Positions 9,127 to 17,093 of a stretch of DNA of 64,000 nucleotides are shown piece after piece. Source of the stretch: Erythrobacter mangrovi (GTDB taxonomy: Bacteria; Pseudomonadota; Alphaproteobacteria; Sphingomonadales; Sphingomonadaceae); the NCBI RefSeq assembly GCF_013260645.1, contig NZ_CP053921.1, positions 310,001-374,000 on the forward strand, in the 5' to 3' direction. The notes beneath the pieces are model-generated. The model ran no database searches. It was given only the letters and a program-made list of their open reading frames with translations, and was not told the DNA's origin. The position numbers were made by a program, and so were the translations under genes. The stretch's first letter is position 1; every line of letters starts with the position of its first letter.

Positions 9127-9777
9127 ATGCGTAACGATCTGACCAGGAAGACGGCAGCCGCGCTGGCCCTCTCGCTCTCGCTGGGACTGGGTGCCTGCGG
9201 CGGTGTTGCCGACAACCCCTCGCTCTACAGCACCAAGCAGCCGGTGGTTGAGCGGACCCACTACACGCTCGACGTATCGACTGGCGGGGACAGCCTGCCA
9301 GTTAGCGAACAGCAGCGCCTTGTCGGTTGGTTTGACTCGATGAGCCTGCGATACGGAGATCGCATTTCGATCGACGATCCGTCCAACAACGCAAGCGTGC
9401 GCGATGCAGTGGCACGGCTGGCTGGTCGCTACGGCCTGCTGGTCAGCGAAGGCGCACCCCCGACCGCTGGTTACGTCAATCCGGGCCAGGCCCGCGTGGT
9501 CATTTCGCGCACGCTCGCTAGCGTGCCGGGTTGCCCCGACTGGTCGGCCAAAAGCGACATCAACTACGGCAACGCCACCTATCCGAACTACGGTTGTGCG
9601 GTGAACTCGAACATGGCTGCAATGGTGGCCAACCCCGAGGACCTGATCCACGGCCAGCAGGGCAGCGGCGAGACCGTGATCCTGAGTTCCAACAAGGCCA
9701 TCGATTCCTATCGTGAAGCGGCGCCCACGGGTGCCCTAGGCCTACCGGAAGTCACCACCTCAGAAGGAGGCAACTAA
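9127..9777 (+). CDS. cpaD: Tad pilus lipoprotein CpaD
   Basis: An outer-membrane lipoprotein that helps the CpaC secretin assemble. The ATG at 9127 has AAGGA 8 bases upstream and gives a lipoprotein signal peptide ending LGLGAC (Cys24), so it is preferred over the in-frame GTG at 9109. The 216-residue mature region matches the CpaD pattern: 'ERTHYTLDV', 'LSVSEQQRLVGWF'-like segments, and the conserved 'NYGNATYPNYGCAVNSNMAAMVANPEDL' region (only partly quoted by position, about residues 145-170), with two conserved cysteines. It sits between cpaC and cpaE with minimal spacing. Confidence 0.92.
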   Translation: MRNDLTRKTAAALALSLSLGLGACGGVADNPSLYSTKQPVVERTHYTLDVSTGGDSLPVSEQQRLVGWFDSMSLRYGDRISIDDPSNNASVRDAVARLAGRYGLLVSEGAPPTAGYVNPGQARVVISRTLASVPGCPDWSAKSDINYGNATYPNYGCAVNSNMAAMVANPEDLIHGQQGSGETVILSSNKAIDSYREAAPTGALGLPEVTTSEGGN

Positions 9778-9780
9778 GCC

Positions 9781-11076
9781 ATGAGCGCGTCGTTGAAATC
9801 AGCCATTTCCGGCAATCGCGATCCATTCGCCGCCTATCTGTGCGACGAAGCTGCGCTCGATGTTCTGCGCCCGGTGGTGATCGAACTCGGCTGGCAACCG
9901 GAGAAGTGCAACAAGGGTGGACTGCGCAATGCGGTCCAGTCGCTATCGGTTTCGGCTAGCCCGAACATCCTGATGGTCGACCTGTCGGAGAGCGGAGACC
10001 CTCTCAATGACATCAACGCCCTCGCCGAGGTTTGCGAGCCTGGAACGGTGGTGATCGCTGTCGGACAGGTCAATGACGTGCGCCTCTATCGCGATCTGCT
10101 TGCAAGCGGCATTCACGACTACCTGCTGAAGCCGCTCTCGCCGGCCACGCTGCGTGACTCGCTCAATCAAGCGCAGGCGATCTTCGCCGCCCCTCGTCTG
10201 AGCGATGAAGAAATGGCCAAACGCCACATATCGACTGCAGTCATCGGCACTCGCGGCGGGGTAGGTGCATCGACCTTGGTGACATCGCTTGCCTGGACCT
10301 TTGCAAGTGACCGCAAGATGTCGACGGCCATGCTCGATCTCGACGTTCATTTCGGTACCGGCGCCCTAGCGCTCGACCTTGAACCGGGCCGTGGCCTGAC
10401 TGACGCTATCGACAATCCAAGCCGTATCGACGGGCTGTTTATTGAACGCGCAATGATCCGCGCGAACGACAACCTTGCTATTCTTTCGGCCGAGGCCCCG
10501 ATCAATCAGCCGCTGATGACTGACGGGTCGGCCTTCATGCAACTGCAGGACGAGTTCCGCCACGCTTTCGAGATGACGGTCGTCGACTTGCCGCGCAATA
10601 TGATGATCAACTTCCCACACCTTCTCAATGAGGTGAATGTAGTTGTCCTGACAACCGAAATGTCGCTTGCTTCGGCCCGCGATACGATCCGGATCTTGTC
10701 GTGGCTAAAGACCAACGCTCCGCAAGCGAAGCCGTTGATCGTAGCAAACAAGGTACAGCCCGGCGTGGCGGAGATTAGCAAGGCCGACTTCGAGGCCTCG
10801 ATCGAGCGCAAGATCGACGTCACGATCCCGTTCGACCAGAAGGCTGCCGCCAATGCAGCCAAACTGGGCAAGACCTTCGTCGACGCCAACGGCGGGTCGA
10901 AGGCGGCCGCGGCCATCAAGCAGGTTGCGGCACGGATTATCGGTATCGGAAGCGAAGAGGAAGGCGGCGCGGAAGCGAGTACTGGCGCCAAGAAGTCATT
11001 GCTTGGCGGGCTCGATCTCAAGGGTCTGTTGCCGAGGAAGAAAGAGGCGGTCACTTTCGAGGCAGCCGCGGAATAA
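9781..11076 (+). CDS. cpaE: Tad pilus localisation ATPase CpaE (TadZ)
   Basis: A MinD/ParA-like ATPase that places the Tad machine, often at a pole. The 431-residue protein has an N-terminal pseudo-receiver domain (about 15-135, ending 'GIHDYLLKPLSPATL') and then a MinD fold. The fold has the CpaE-type P-loop GTRGGVGAST near residue 160, where the usual terminal GKT is altered, and 'MLDLDVHFGT' as the switch strand. 'VVDLPRNM' acts as the Walker B strand. A basic C-terminal tail may contact membrane or partners. GGAGG precedes the ATG. In most Tad loci cpaF follows at once; here tadB does, after 72 bp. Confidence 0.94.
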   Translation: MSASLKSAISGNRDPFAAYLCDEAALDVLRPVVIELGWQPEKCNKGGLRNAVQSLSVSASPNILMVDLSESGDPLNDINALAEVCEPGTVVIAVGQVNDVRLYRDLLASGIHDYLLKPLSPATLRDSLNQAQAIFAAPRLSDEEMAKRHISTAVIGTRGGVGASTLVTSLAWTFASDRKMSTAMLDLDVHFGTGALALDLEPGRGLTDAIDNPSRIDGLFIERAMIRANDNLAILSAEAPINQPLMTDGSAFMQLQDEFRHAFEMTVVDLPRNMMINFPHLLNEVNVVVLTTEMSLASARDTIRILSWLKTNAPQAKPLIVANKVQPGVAEISKADFEASIERKIDVTIPFDQKAAANAAKLGKTFVDANGGSKAAAAIKQVAARIIGIGSEEEGGAEASTGAKKSLLGGLDLKGLLPRKKEAVTFEAAAE

Positions 11077-11148
11077 TCATTCGGTTTGAATCGTCGCCGC
11101 AACCGGCGCGATCTCGCTGCGTGTCAAAGGTTAGGAACGGATTCAGCG

Positions 11149-12120
11149 ATGGATATCATTCAGCTATTGCTAGTTGTGGTCGGTGTACTGGCTTTGCTGG
11201 TGCTGGGCTACACGGCGCTGTCCGGTCCCAACGCGGCGAAGTCGGGTCAGCGCCGCCTGCAGCAGCTTCGCTATCGTCACTCCGAAAGTACCGACGCCAA
11301 GGTTGAATCGCAGCTCAAGAAGGCGCTGGCCGCCCGCAAGCCCAAGCGCTACAAGGTGGCAGGATCAGACTCTCGCCTGGACGCGCTGGCCACAAGGCTA
11401 GACCGGACAGGCAAGAACTGGACGCTTACCCAGTACGCCTACACCTCGATCGGGATCGGTTTGGGCGTCGCCCTTCTGCTATTCTTGCGTAGCGGATCAT
11501 TTCCGCTCTCGCTCGGCATCGGAACTCTGTTTGGTGCTGGCATACCGCACTTCATTGTGGGTCGTCAGATCAAGAAGCGCACGAACCAATTCAATACCAA
11601 ATTCCCGGATGGGATCGAGCTGCTCGTGCGCGGCCTGCGCTCAGGCTTGCCTGTTACAGAGACGCTGGGAGTCGTCGCACAGGAAGTCCCCGGCCCAGTG
11701 GGTCAGGAGTTCAAGAGCATCGTCGAGCGAATCAAGATCGGCAAGACGATGGAGGATGCACTCCAGGACACGGCCGATCGCCTTGGTATCGCGGAATTCA
11801 ACTTCTTCTGCATCACGCTTGCGATCCAGCGGGAGACGGGTGGCAATCTCGCCGAAACGCTGTCGAACCTTGCTGACGTTCTGCGCAAGCGCGCCCAGAT
11901 GAAACTAAAGATCAAGGCAATGAGTTCGGAATCGAAAGCCTCGGCATATATCGTTGGCGCCCTTCCCTTCATTGTCTTCTCGATGATCTTGTGGATCAAT
12001 CCGAGCTATATCGGTGGGTTCTTCGAGGATGATCGTCTCATTATTACTGGCCTCGGCGGGTTGGTGTGGATGTCGATTGGCGCCTTCATCATGGCCAAGA
12101 TGGTCAGTTTCGAAATCTGA
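11149..12120 (+). CDS. tadB: Tad inner-membrane platform protein TadB (CpaG)
   Basis: One of the two T2SSF-type membrane proteins that form the Tad platform and normally work with the CpaF ATPase. The 323-residue protein has an N-terminal membrane segment (2-22), a basic cytoplasmic stretch, two more hydrophobic segments (about 98-140) and then the T2SSF domain (about 160-285). The domain has the signature 'FPDGIELLVRGLRSGLPVTE' and 'QRETGGNLAETLSNLADVLR'. A final pair of hydrophobic segments closes the protein. The start at 11149 has AGGAACGG upstream; an in-frame start at 11086 would add an unrelated Arg-rich stretch. Confidence 0.93.
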   Translation: MDIIQLLLVVVGVLALLVLGYTALSGPNAAKSGQRRLQQLRYRHSESTDAKVESQLKKALAARKPKRYKVAGSDSRLDALATRLDRTGKNWTLTQYAYTSIGIGLGVALLLFLRSGSFPLSLGIGTLFGAGIPHFIVGRQIKKRTNQFNTKFPDGIELLVRGLRSGLPVTETLGVVAQEVPGPVGQEFKSIVERIKIGKTMEDALQDTADRLGIAEFNFFCITLAIQRETGGNLAETLSNLADVLRKRAQMKLKIKAMSSESKASAYIVGALPFIVFSMILWINPSYIGGFFEDDRLIITGLGGLVWMSIGAFIMAKMVSFEI

Positions 12121-12140
12121 GCAAGGAAGAGTAAAGACCA

Positions 12141-13139
12141 ATGGATCCCTCGACCGGCCCCAAGCTTCTTGGCTTCGACGTCATCCTGATCGGCTCAATC
12201 CTTGCCGGGATCGCTGCCTTGGCAGTGCTCGTCGCAATCTATTCGGCTGTCACCATCAAGGACCCGATGGCCAAACGCGTGCGCGCACTGGAAGGGCGAC
12301 GTGAGGAATTGAAGCTTGGCCTGGTGACCTCGAACGCAAAGAAGCGCCAGAGCCTGGTCCGCAAGACAGACAAGACCGAAAAGATCAGGGACACGCTCGA
12401 CAGCATGAAGGTGCTGCAGCAGAGCCAGATCGAGGTCGTACAGCAAAAGCTCGCCCATGCGGGTATACGCAACAAGGAACTCGCAGTGCTGATAATCGGC
12501 CTGCGCATGGTCCTGCCGATTGTGCTCGGCGGCACTGCCTTTATCCTGCTCTATGTCGCGGAAATCTATCCCGACTGGCAGATCAAGCGGGTGCTGGCGC
12601 TCGCAGCCGCACTGTTCATCGGTTACAAGGGGCCCGAGCTTTATCTCGGCAACATCGCCAAGAAGCGTTCGGATGCCATCCGGAAAGGCTTGCCCGATGC
12701 GCTCGACCTCCTCGTGATTTGCGCGGAGGCTGGTCTTACTGTCGATGCTGCGTTCAATCGCGTCGCCAAGGAACTAGGGCGCGCTTATCCCGAACTGGGT
12801 GACGAGTTCACCTTAACCGCAATCGAGCTTTCGTTCCTCAACGAACGTCGCATGGCCTTCAACAACCTCGCTTACCGCGTCGACCTCGAAGCAGTGAAAG
12901 GGGTGGTCACGACCATGGTCCAGACCGAACGCTATGGTACGCCGCTAGCGTCGGCGCTACGCGTTCTATCCGCCGAGTTCCGCAACGAACGCATGATGCG
13001 TGCGGAAGAAAAGGCTGCGCGCCTTCCCGCGATCATGACGGTGCCGCTGATCCTGTTCATCCTTCCGGTGTTGTTCATCGTCATTCTCGGCCCGGCGGCC
13101 TGTTCAATCTCTGACGCCTTCAGTGGCGGGATCGGCTAG
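12141..13139 (+). CDS. tadC: Tad inner-membrane platform protein TadC (CpaH)
   Basis: Second T2SSF-type platform protein of the Tad pilus. The 332-residue protein has an N-terminal membrane helix (about 12-34), a charged cytoplasmic region with coiled-coil character (about 40-115), two membrane segments (about 118-165) and the T2SSF domain. The domain has 'LPDALDLLVICAEAGLTVDA' and the TadC-typical 'NLAYRVDLEAVKGVVTTMVQ' around residue 240. It closes with 'MTVPLILFILPVLFIVILGP'. It follows tadB by 20 bp and is the last gene of the locus before a hairpin and a convergent MarR gene. Confidence 0.93.
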   Translation: MDPSTGPKLLGFDVILIGSILAGIAALAVLVAIYSAVTIKDPMAKRVRALEGRREELKLGLVTSNAKKRQSLVRKTDKTEKIRDTLDSMKVLQQSQIEVVQQKLAHAGIRNKELAVLIIGLRMVLPIVLGGTAFILLYVAEIYPDWQIKRVLALAAALFIGYKGPELYLGNIAKKRSDAIRKGLPDALDLLVICAEAGLTVDAAFNRVAKELGRAYPELGDEFTLTAIELSFLNERRMAFNNLAYRVDLEAVKGVVTTMVQTERYGTPLASALRVLSAEFRNERMMRAEEKAARLPAIMTVPLILFILPVLFIVILGPAACSISDAFSGGIG

Positions 13140-13169
13140 CCAGTCCGAATCTAAAGGATTGGGGCGCAA

Positions 13170-13202
13170 GAAAGCCTGGGCGACCTAGTCGGCCAGGCTT
13201 TC
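13170..13202. terminator. Hairpin between convergent tadC and marR
   Basis: GAAAGCCTGG and CCAGGCTTTC form a perfect 10-bp stem. An inner CGAC/GTCG helix sits behind one mismatch, with a 3-base loop. The arm overlaps the marR stop codon. The T-tracts are short on both sides (TTTCC on plus, TTTCTTG on minus), so efficiency is uncertain. Its position between convergent genes favours a shared terminator. Confidence 0.55.
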
Positions 13203-13667
13203 CGCGTCGAAATCACCAGCATTCTTGCGGATGCGGTGCAGCATGTCGTGGAGCGCCTCGCGCTCCTCAGCGCTCAGTACGGCAAACATTTCCGCTTCGA
13301 TCTTCAGCGCCAGAGGCATCACCCCGCCATGCACGGCCCAGCCCTCCTCTGTGAGTTCGAGCAGGTGTGACCGTCCGTCGCGGGTGTTCGGGGTTCGGCG
13401 GACCAGGCCGCGATCTTCCAGTCGTTTGCACGCACGATTGACCGGCACCTTGTCCATCAATGTCAGCTGCGACAACTCTCGCTGGGTCTGGGCCCCACTG
13501 TCGCCGAGCACCGCCATGATGCGCCATTCGGTTGTTTTAAGCCCGAAACGCTGGCGATATTGCTGCGCGATCCGGGTCGACACCGCATTGGACGCAACCG
13601 AGAGTTGGTATGGCAGGAAATCGGCGAGGCGCGGAGCGGGTTGGCGTTTGGACATTTCGCAATTCAT
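13185..13667 (-). CDS. MarR family transcriptional regulator
   Basis: A 160-residue winged-helix DNA-binding protein, a normal MarR length. The core 'TTEWRIMAVLGDSGAQTQRE' (residues 45-64) starts the DNA-binding domain. It is followed by the recognition helix region 'LTLMDKVPVNRACKRLEDRG' and the wing 'RTPNTRDGRSHLLELTEEG', all in MarR order. N- and C-terminal helices for dimerisation are present. No clear ribosome site marks the start; the ATG at 13655 is an alternative. It lies upstream of nothing on its own strand but converges with the Tad locus, and the crotonase gene ends 55 bp upstream on the same strand. Its effector and targets are unknown; the neighbouring fatty-acid genes are one guess. 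Confidence 0.88.
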   Translation of the reverse strand: MNCEMSKRQPAPRLADFLPYQLSVASNAVSTRIAQQYRQRFGLKTTEWRIMAVLGDSGAQTQRELSQLTLMDKVPVNRACKRLEDRGLVRRTPNTRDGRSHLLELTEEGWAVHGGVMPLALKIEAEMFAVLSAEEREALHDMLHRIRKNAGDFDAESLAD

Positions 13668-13722
13668 AAGTTCAACAGCCCGCTTGGCAAGGCGGTTGCC
13701 TGTGTGACCATCTCATGTGCAA

Positions 13723-14595
13723 CTATTCGAAGCCCGGTTCGTCCCACCACGGATAGAAATCGGGCATGTTGGCACTGACCGTGTCGGGATAGGCAGGCGT
13801 TCGCTTCTCGAGGAAACTGGCCACGCCCTCCCGAGCATCAGCGCTGCGGCTGAGGCGATAGATTGCACGGCTATCGATGCGATGCGCCATCATTGGGTGC
13901 TCCAGCGGTGACAGGCGCCAGAGCATCGCCCGCGTCATCGCGACCGAGACCGCGGAGGTGTTGTCGGCGATCTCGCGCGCAATACCAATTGCCGCCTGCA
14001 TCAGTTCGCCCTGTGGGTGTACCGACCGCACCAGACCGCGTTCCTTCGCTTCAGCAGCATCGAAGATCCGGCCGGTCATGCACCATTCGAGCGCCGTTTG
14101 CAGCCCAACCAGGCGCGGCAGGAACCAGCTCGATGCCGCTTCGGGCGTAATACCGCGGCGGGCGAACACGAAACCGAAACGCGCATTGTCCGAACACAGG
14201 CGGATGTCGAAGGGCAGTTGCATCGTTGCCCCAACGCCCACCGCCACGCCGTTGCAGGCCCCGATCAGCGGCTTCTGCGAGTTGAACAGTCGCAGCGTCA
14301 ACCGCCCGCCCCCGTCGCGCACACGTTCGTCCGACAGGTCTTCAACGGGATTGGGATCGGAGAAAACATGACCGCCACCTTCAGGGGTGAGATCCGCACC
14401 CGCGCAAAAGGCGCGATCGCCCGAACCCGTCACGATCACCGCGCGGACACTGTCATCGGCGTCGGTCACGTCCATCGCGTGGATGAATTCGTCCATCATC
14501 ACCCGAGTGAAGGCATTCATCTTTTCAGGCCGGTTGAGCGTGACGGTCGCGATGCCGTCGGCGATGTCGAGCTTGATCTGCGTGTAGGAGCTCAT
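13723..14595 (-). CDS. Enoyl-CoA hydratase / crotonase family protein
   Basis: A crotonase-fold enzyme, probably hydrating 2-enoyl-CoA in fatty-acid or related acyl-CoA breakdown. The ATG at 14595 is chosen because it is preceded by GGGGGAA and gives the normal N-terminus MSSYTQIKLDIADG. A frame open to 14685 adds an atypical stretch. The 290-residue protein has the first oxyanion-hole segment 'GDRAFCAGADL' (residues 59-69) and the second 'ACNGVAVGVGATMQLPFDIR' near residue 120, then 'SWFLPRLVG'. The exact substrate cannot be fixed: the usual Glu at the active site is replaced by other residues in many subfamilies, and I cannot align it here. It is separated from the SDR gene by a terminator. 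Confidence 0.85.
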   Translation of the reverse strand: MSSYTQIKLDIADGIATVTLNRPEKMNAFTRVMMDEFIHAMDVTDADDSVRAVIVTGSGDRAFCAGADLTPEGGGHVFSDPNPVEDLSDERVRDGGGRLTLRLFNSQKPLIGACNGVAVGVGATMQLPFDIRLCSDNARFGFVFARRGITPEAASSWFLPRLVGLQTALEWCMTGRIFDAAEAKERGLVRSVHPQGELMQAAIGIAREIADNTSAVSVAMTRAMLWRLSPLEHPMMAHRIDSRAIYRLSRSADAREGVASFLEKRTPAYPDTVSANMPDFYPWWDEPGFE

Positions 14596-14652
14596 TTGGA
14601 TTTCCCCCGGGTCAGTCCGTCTGGTTGGAACACGTGGAACACGGTCCTCGAA

Positions 14653-14707
14653 TATAAAAGAAAGCGCCCCCGATTGCAGCGTCACTGACGGGCAAGCGGG
14701 GGCGCTT
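14653..14707 (-). terminator. Intrinsic terminator after the thiolase-SDR pair
   Basis: A perfect 11-bp inverted repeat, AAGCGCCCCCG (14662-14672) and CGGGGGCGCTT (14697-14707), with a 24-base spacer. Read on the minus strand the stem is followed by TTTCTTTTATA. That fits termination or attenuation after the SDR gene and before the crotonase gene. Confidence 0.75.
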
Positions 14708-14767
14708 CGGATCGCTCATAACGGCAAGGCTATTCTTCGCCCCGCCGGTAGGAAAGAATTGGTCGGA

Positions 14768-15553
14768 TCACCGCGGTGCCATCCGGATGGCACCGTCGAG
14801 ACGCACGTCCTCGCCGTTGAAATAGCCGGTTTCGATCATGCACATGGCAAGCTTGGCATATTCGGTCGGCTGGCCGAGGCGCTTGGGGAACGGGACCGAA
14901 GCGGCCAGCGCGTCCTTCACGTTCTGCGGAGCGGCCTGCAGCAGCGGGGTGTCGAAAATGCCCGGCAGGATCGTGTTGACGCGGATGCCTTCGTTCATGA
15001 GATCGCGCGCGATCGGTAGAGTCATGCCGATGACACCGGCCTTAGACGCCGAATAGGCGGCCTGGCCGATTTGACCGTCCTCGCCCGCTACCGAAGCGGT
15101 GTTCACGATCGCGCCACGCTCACCATTCTCGTCAAGCGGGTCGAGTGTGAGCATGCCGGCCGCCGACTTGGCGATGCAGCGAAAGGTGCCGATCAGATTG
15201 ACCTGGATGACGAAGTCAAAGGCGGAGATCGGGAAATGCTTGATCGAGCCGTCTTCCTTCGAGCGGCTGGCGGTCTTGATCGCATTGCCGATGCCCGCGC
15301 AGTTGACGAGGATGCGTTCCTGCCCATGCGCGGCGCGGGCCTTGGCAAAGCCCGCATCGACGTCTTCGTCGCTGGTCACATTGACCTTGCAGAATACCCC
15401 GCCGATCTCGGCGGCGAGCGCCTCGCCCTTCTCTTCGTTCATGTCGAAGATCGCGACCTTGGCGCCCTTGGCGGCAAGCGCGCGAGCGGTCGCCGCGCCG
15501 AGGCCAGAGGCACCGCCGGTCACGACGGCGGGAGTGTTTGCACCAACTTCCAT
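14768..15553 (-). CDS. SDR-family dehydrogenase, 3-hydroxyacyl-CoA dehydrogenase-like
   Basis: A 261-residue classical short-chain dehydrogenase. The NAD-binding motif TGGASGLG is at residues 12-19. An acidic residue at the end of strand 2 (IFDMNE, Asp37) argues for NAD(H) rather than NADP(H). The NCAG motif is at 84-87, with catalytic Ser154, Tyr167 and Lys171 (YSASK). The overall pattern, including the insertion around 95-110, resembles the 17-beta-HSD10 / type II 3-hydroxyacyl-CoA dehydrogenase group. Placement 27 bp after the thiolase gene supports a beta-oxidation role. The precise substrate is inferred. Confidence 0.88.
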   Translation of the reverse strand: MEVGANTPAVVTGGASGLGAATARALAAKGAKVAIFDMNEEKGEALAAEIGGVFCKVNVTSDEDVDAGFAKARAAHGQERILVNCAGIGNAIKTASRSKEDGSIKHFPISAFDFVIQVNLIGTFRCIAKSAAGMLTLDPLDENGERGAIVNTASVAGEDGQIGQAAYSASKAGVIGMTLPIARDLMNEGIRVNTILPGIFDTPLLQAAPQNVKDALAASVPFPKRLGQPTEYAKLAMCMIETGYFNGEDVRLDGAIRMAPR

Positions 15554-15580
15554 GGAAATAGTCCTCTCAAATAGAACGAA

Positions 15581-16753
15581 TCAAAGCGCTTCGATGATGG
15601 TGACGTTAGCGACGCCGCCGCCTTCGCACATCGTCTGCAGACCGTATTTCTTACCGCGAGCGCGCAGTGCGTGGACCAGCGTCGCCATCAGCTTGGTGCC
15701 CGAGGCTCCGAGCGGGTGGCCGAGCGCGATCGCGCCGCCGTTGACGTTGAGCTTTTCCGGGTCGGCCCCGGTGTGCTTGAGCCAGGCGAGCGGAACCGGC
15801 GCAAAGGCCTCGTTGACTTCGTAAAGATCGATGTCCGAAATCTTCATACCCGCGCGCTCGAGCGCGCGATCGGTGGCGAACAGCGGCTCTTCCAACATGA
15901 TCACAGGATCGCCCGCAGTCACCGTGAGGTTATGGATACGCGCCATGGGTGTCAGCCCGTATTGCTTCAATGCCTTCTCGCTGACGACAAGCACGGCGCT
16001 TGACCCGTCGCAGATCTGGCTGCTGGTGGCCGCAGTGATCGATCCTTCGGGGCTGAGCAATTTGACCCCTGAGATGCTTTCGAACGTTGCGTCGAAGCGG
16101 ATACCTTCGTCGACAGTGTGCAGTTGAGCACCCTCGGGAGTTTCAATCTCAACCGGGACAATCTCATTCGCGAAGGCCCCGCCCTGCGTCGCTGCGATCG
16201 CTTTCTCGTGACTGCCGAGTCCGAAACGATCGAGGTCCTCCTTGGTGAAGCCGTGCTTGCGCGCGATCATCTCCGCACCGACGAACTGCGACCACTGGAT
16301 ACCGGGGTACTTTTCCTCGAGGCCCGGCGACTTGTAGTTCCCCAGGCCTTCTTTCATGTGGAACATGGCGGTCGAACCCATCGGCACGCGGCTCATGCTT
16401 TCGACACCAGCAGCGATCACCACGTCTTGCGTCCCGCTCATCACCGCCTGCGCGGCGAACTGGACCGCCTGTTGCGAAGAACCGCACTGGCGGTCGATCG
16501 TCACTGCCGGCACGCCCTCGCCCAGGCGCTTGCTCGCCAGCACCGCATTGCGCCCGACTTGCATCGCCTGTTCGCCACCCTGGCTGACACAGCCCATCAC
16601 GACATCGTCGATCACTTGAGCCTCGAGACCGGCACGCTCCATGATCGCATCGAGCGATTTGGCGGCAAGATCGACCGGATGGACCCCGGCGAGTCGACCC
16701 CCTCGGCGGCCACCTGCCGTGCGCACGGCTTCCACGATATAGGCTTCAGGCAT
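15581..16753 (-). CDS. Acetyl-CoA C-acyltransferase (thiolase)
   Basis: A 390-residue thiolase; it could act in degradation (3-ketoacyl-CoA thiolase) or as an acetoacetyl-CoA thiolase. The nucleophilic Cys90 is in DRQCGSSQQ, the active-site His is near 346 in GGAIALGHPLGASG, and the second Cys is near 376 in MCEGGGVANV. All three family signatures are intact. The 'RQCGSSQQA' variant is typical of acyl-CoA thiolases in steroid and fatty-acid catabolism of actinobacteria and alphaproteobacteria, which favours a degradative role. It is the first gene of a minus-strand operon with the SDR. A palindromic site lies about 100 bp upstream. Confidence 0.93.
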   Translation of the reverse strand: MPEAYIVEAVRTAGGRRGGRLAGVHPVDLAAKSLDAIMERAGLEAQVIDDVVMGCVSQGGEQAMQVGRNAVLASKRLGEGVPAVTIDRQCGSSQQAVQFAAQAVMSGTQDVVIAAGVESMSRVPMGSTAMFHMKEGLGNYKSPGLEEKYPGIQWSQFVGAEMIARKHGFTKEDLDRFGLGSHEKAIAATQGGAFANEIVPVEIETPEGAQLHTVDEGIRFDATFESISGVKLLSPEGSITAATSSQICDGSSAVLVVSEKALKQYGLTPMARIHNLTVTAGDPVIMLEEPLFATDRALERAGMKISDIDLYEVNEAFAPVPLAWLKHTGADPEKLNVNGGAIALGHPLGASGTKLMATLVHALRARGKKYGLQTMCEGGGVANVTIIEAL

Positions 16754-17093
16754 CGGAATGAGCTCCTTTTGAGTTTCGAATTGCTACTGGCGTTAGGTCG
16801 CCCGCAATTCCCGGTCAAGTTTCGGACTCCAAGCGACGAATTGTGTCGCGTGCATACGTAGTCACGAGAGCTACGTAAGGCCGACACACAGGGGGTGTGT
16901 TCCAGACGCCACACAGGGCAAACCAATCCCGATCGGGGCTGAGAATTACTTTGCAATGTAACTATCTCCGGATGCAGATAGCCGGTTCCGCCGATGGCCG
17001 TTGTGCGGCATTGCTGCATCACGCGGTCAATCCATGGGGGTTCTTAAGTCCCGTTCGATTAGTGATCGGGAAACGGAAGAAGGACTGAAAAGA
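16754..17093. other. Gene-free divergent intergenic region (340 bp)
   Basis: No convincing coding frame. It holds the start regions of the minus-strand thiolase operon and the plus-strand TonB receptor gene. Visible structure: a 7-bp inverted repeat at 16855-16877, an ACACAC-N5-GTGTGT repeat at 16884-16900, a CCCGATCGGG palindrome at 16928-16937, and an A/T-rich TTAC...GTAA dyad near 16946-16962. Any of these could be operator sites; none could be matched to a known regulator. Confidence 0.6.
16855..16877. promoter_or_regulatory. Operator-like inverted repeat upstream of the thiolase gene
   Basis: TACGTAG-N9-CTACGTA is a perfect 7-bp inverted repeat spanning 23 bp, the size and symmetry expected for a dimeric (for example TetR- or GntR-type) repressor. 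It is about 100 bp upstream of the thiolase start and 217 bp upstream of the receptor start. The regulator is not identified. Confidence 0.45.

Noticed and set aside
11090..11134. A 14-codon remnant that might be the end of a deleted cpaF
   Set aside because: The peptide does not resemble CpaF C-termini and follows an in-frame stop; too short to support.
16928..16937. CCCGATCGGG palindrome upstream of the first receptor
   Set aside because: A GC-rich 10-bp palindrome is expected by chance here; kept only as a note in the intergenic entry.
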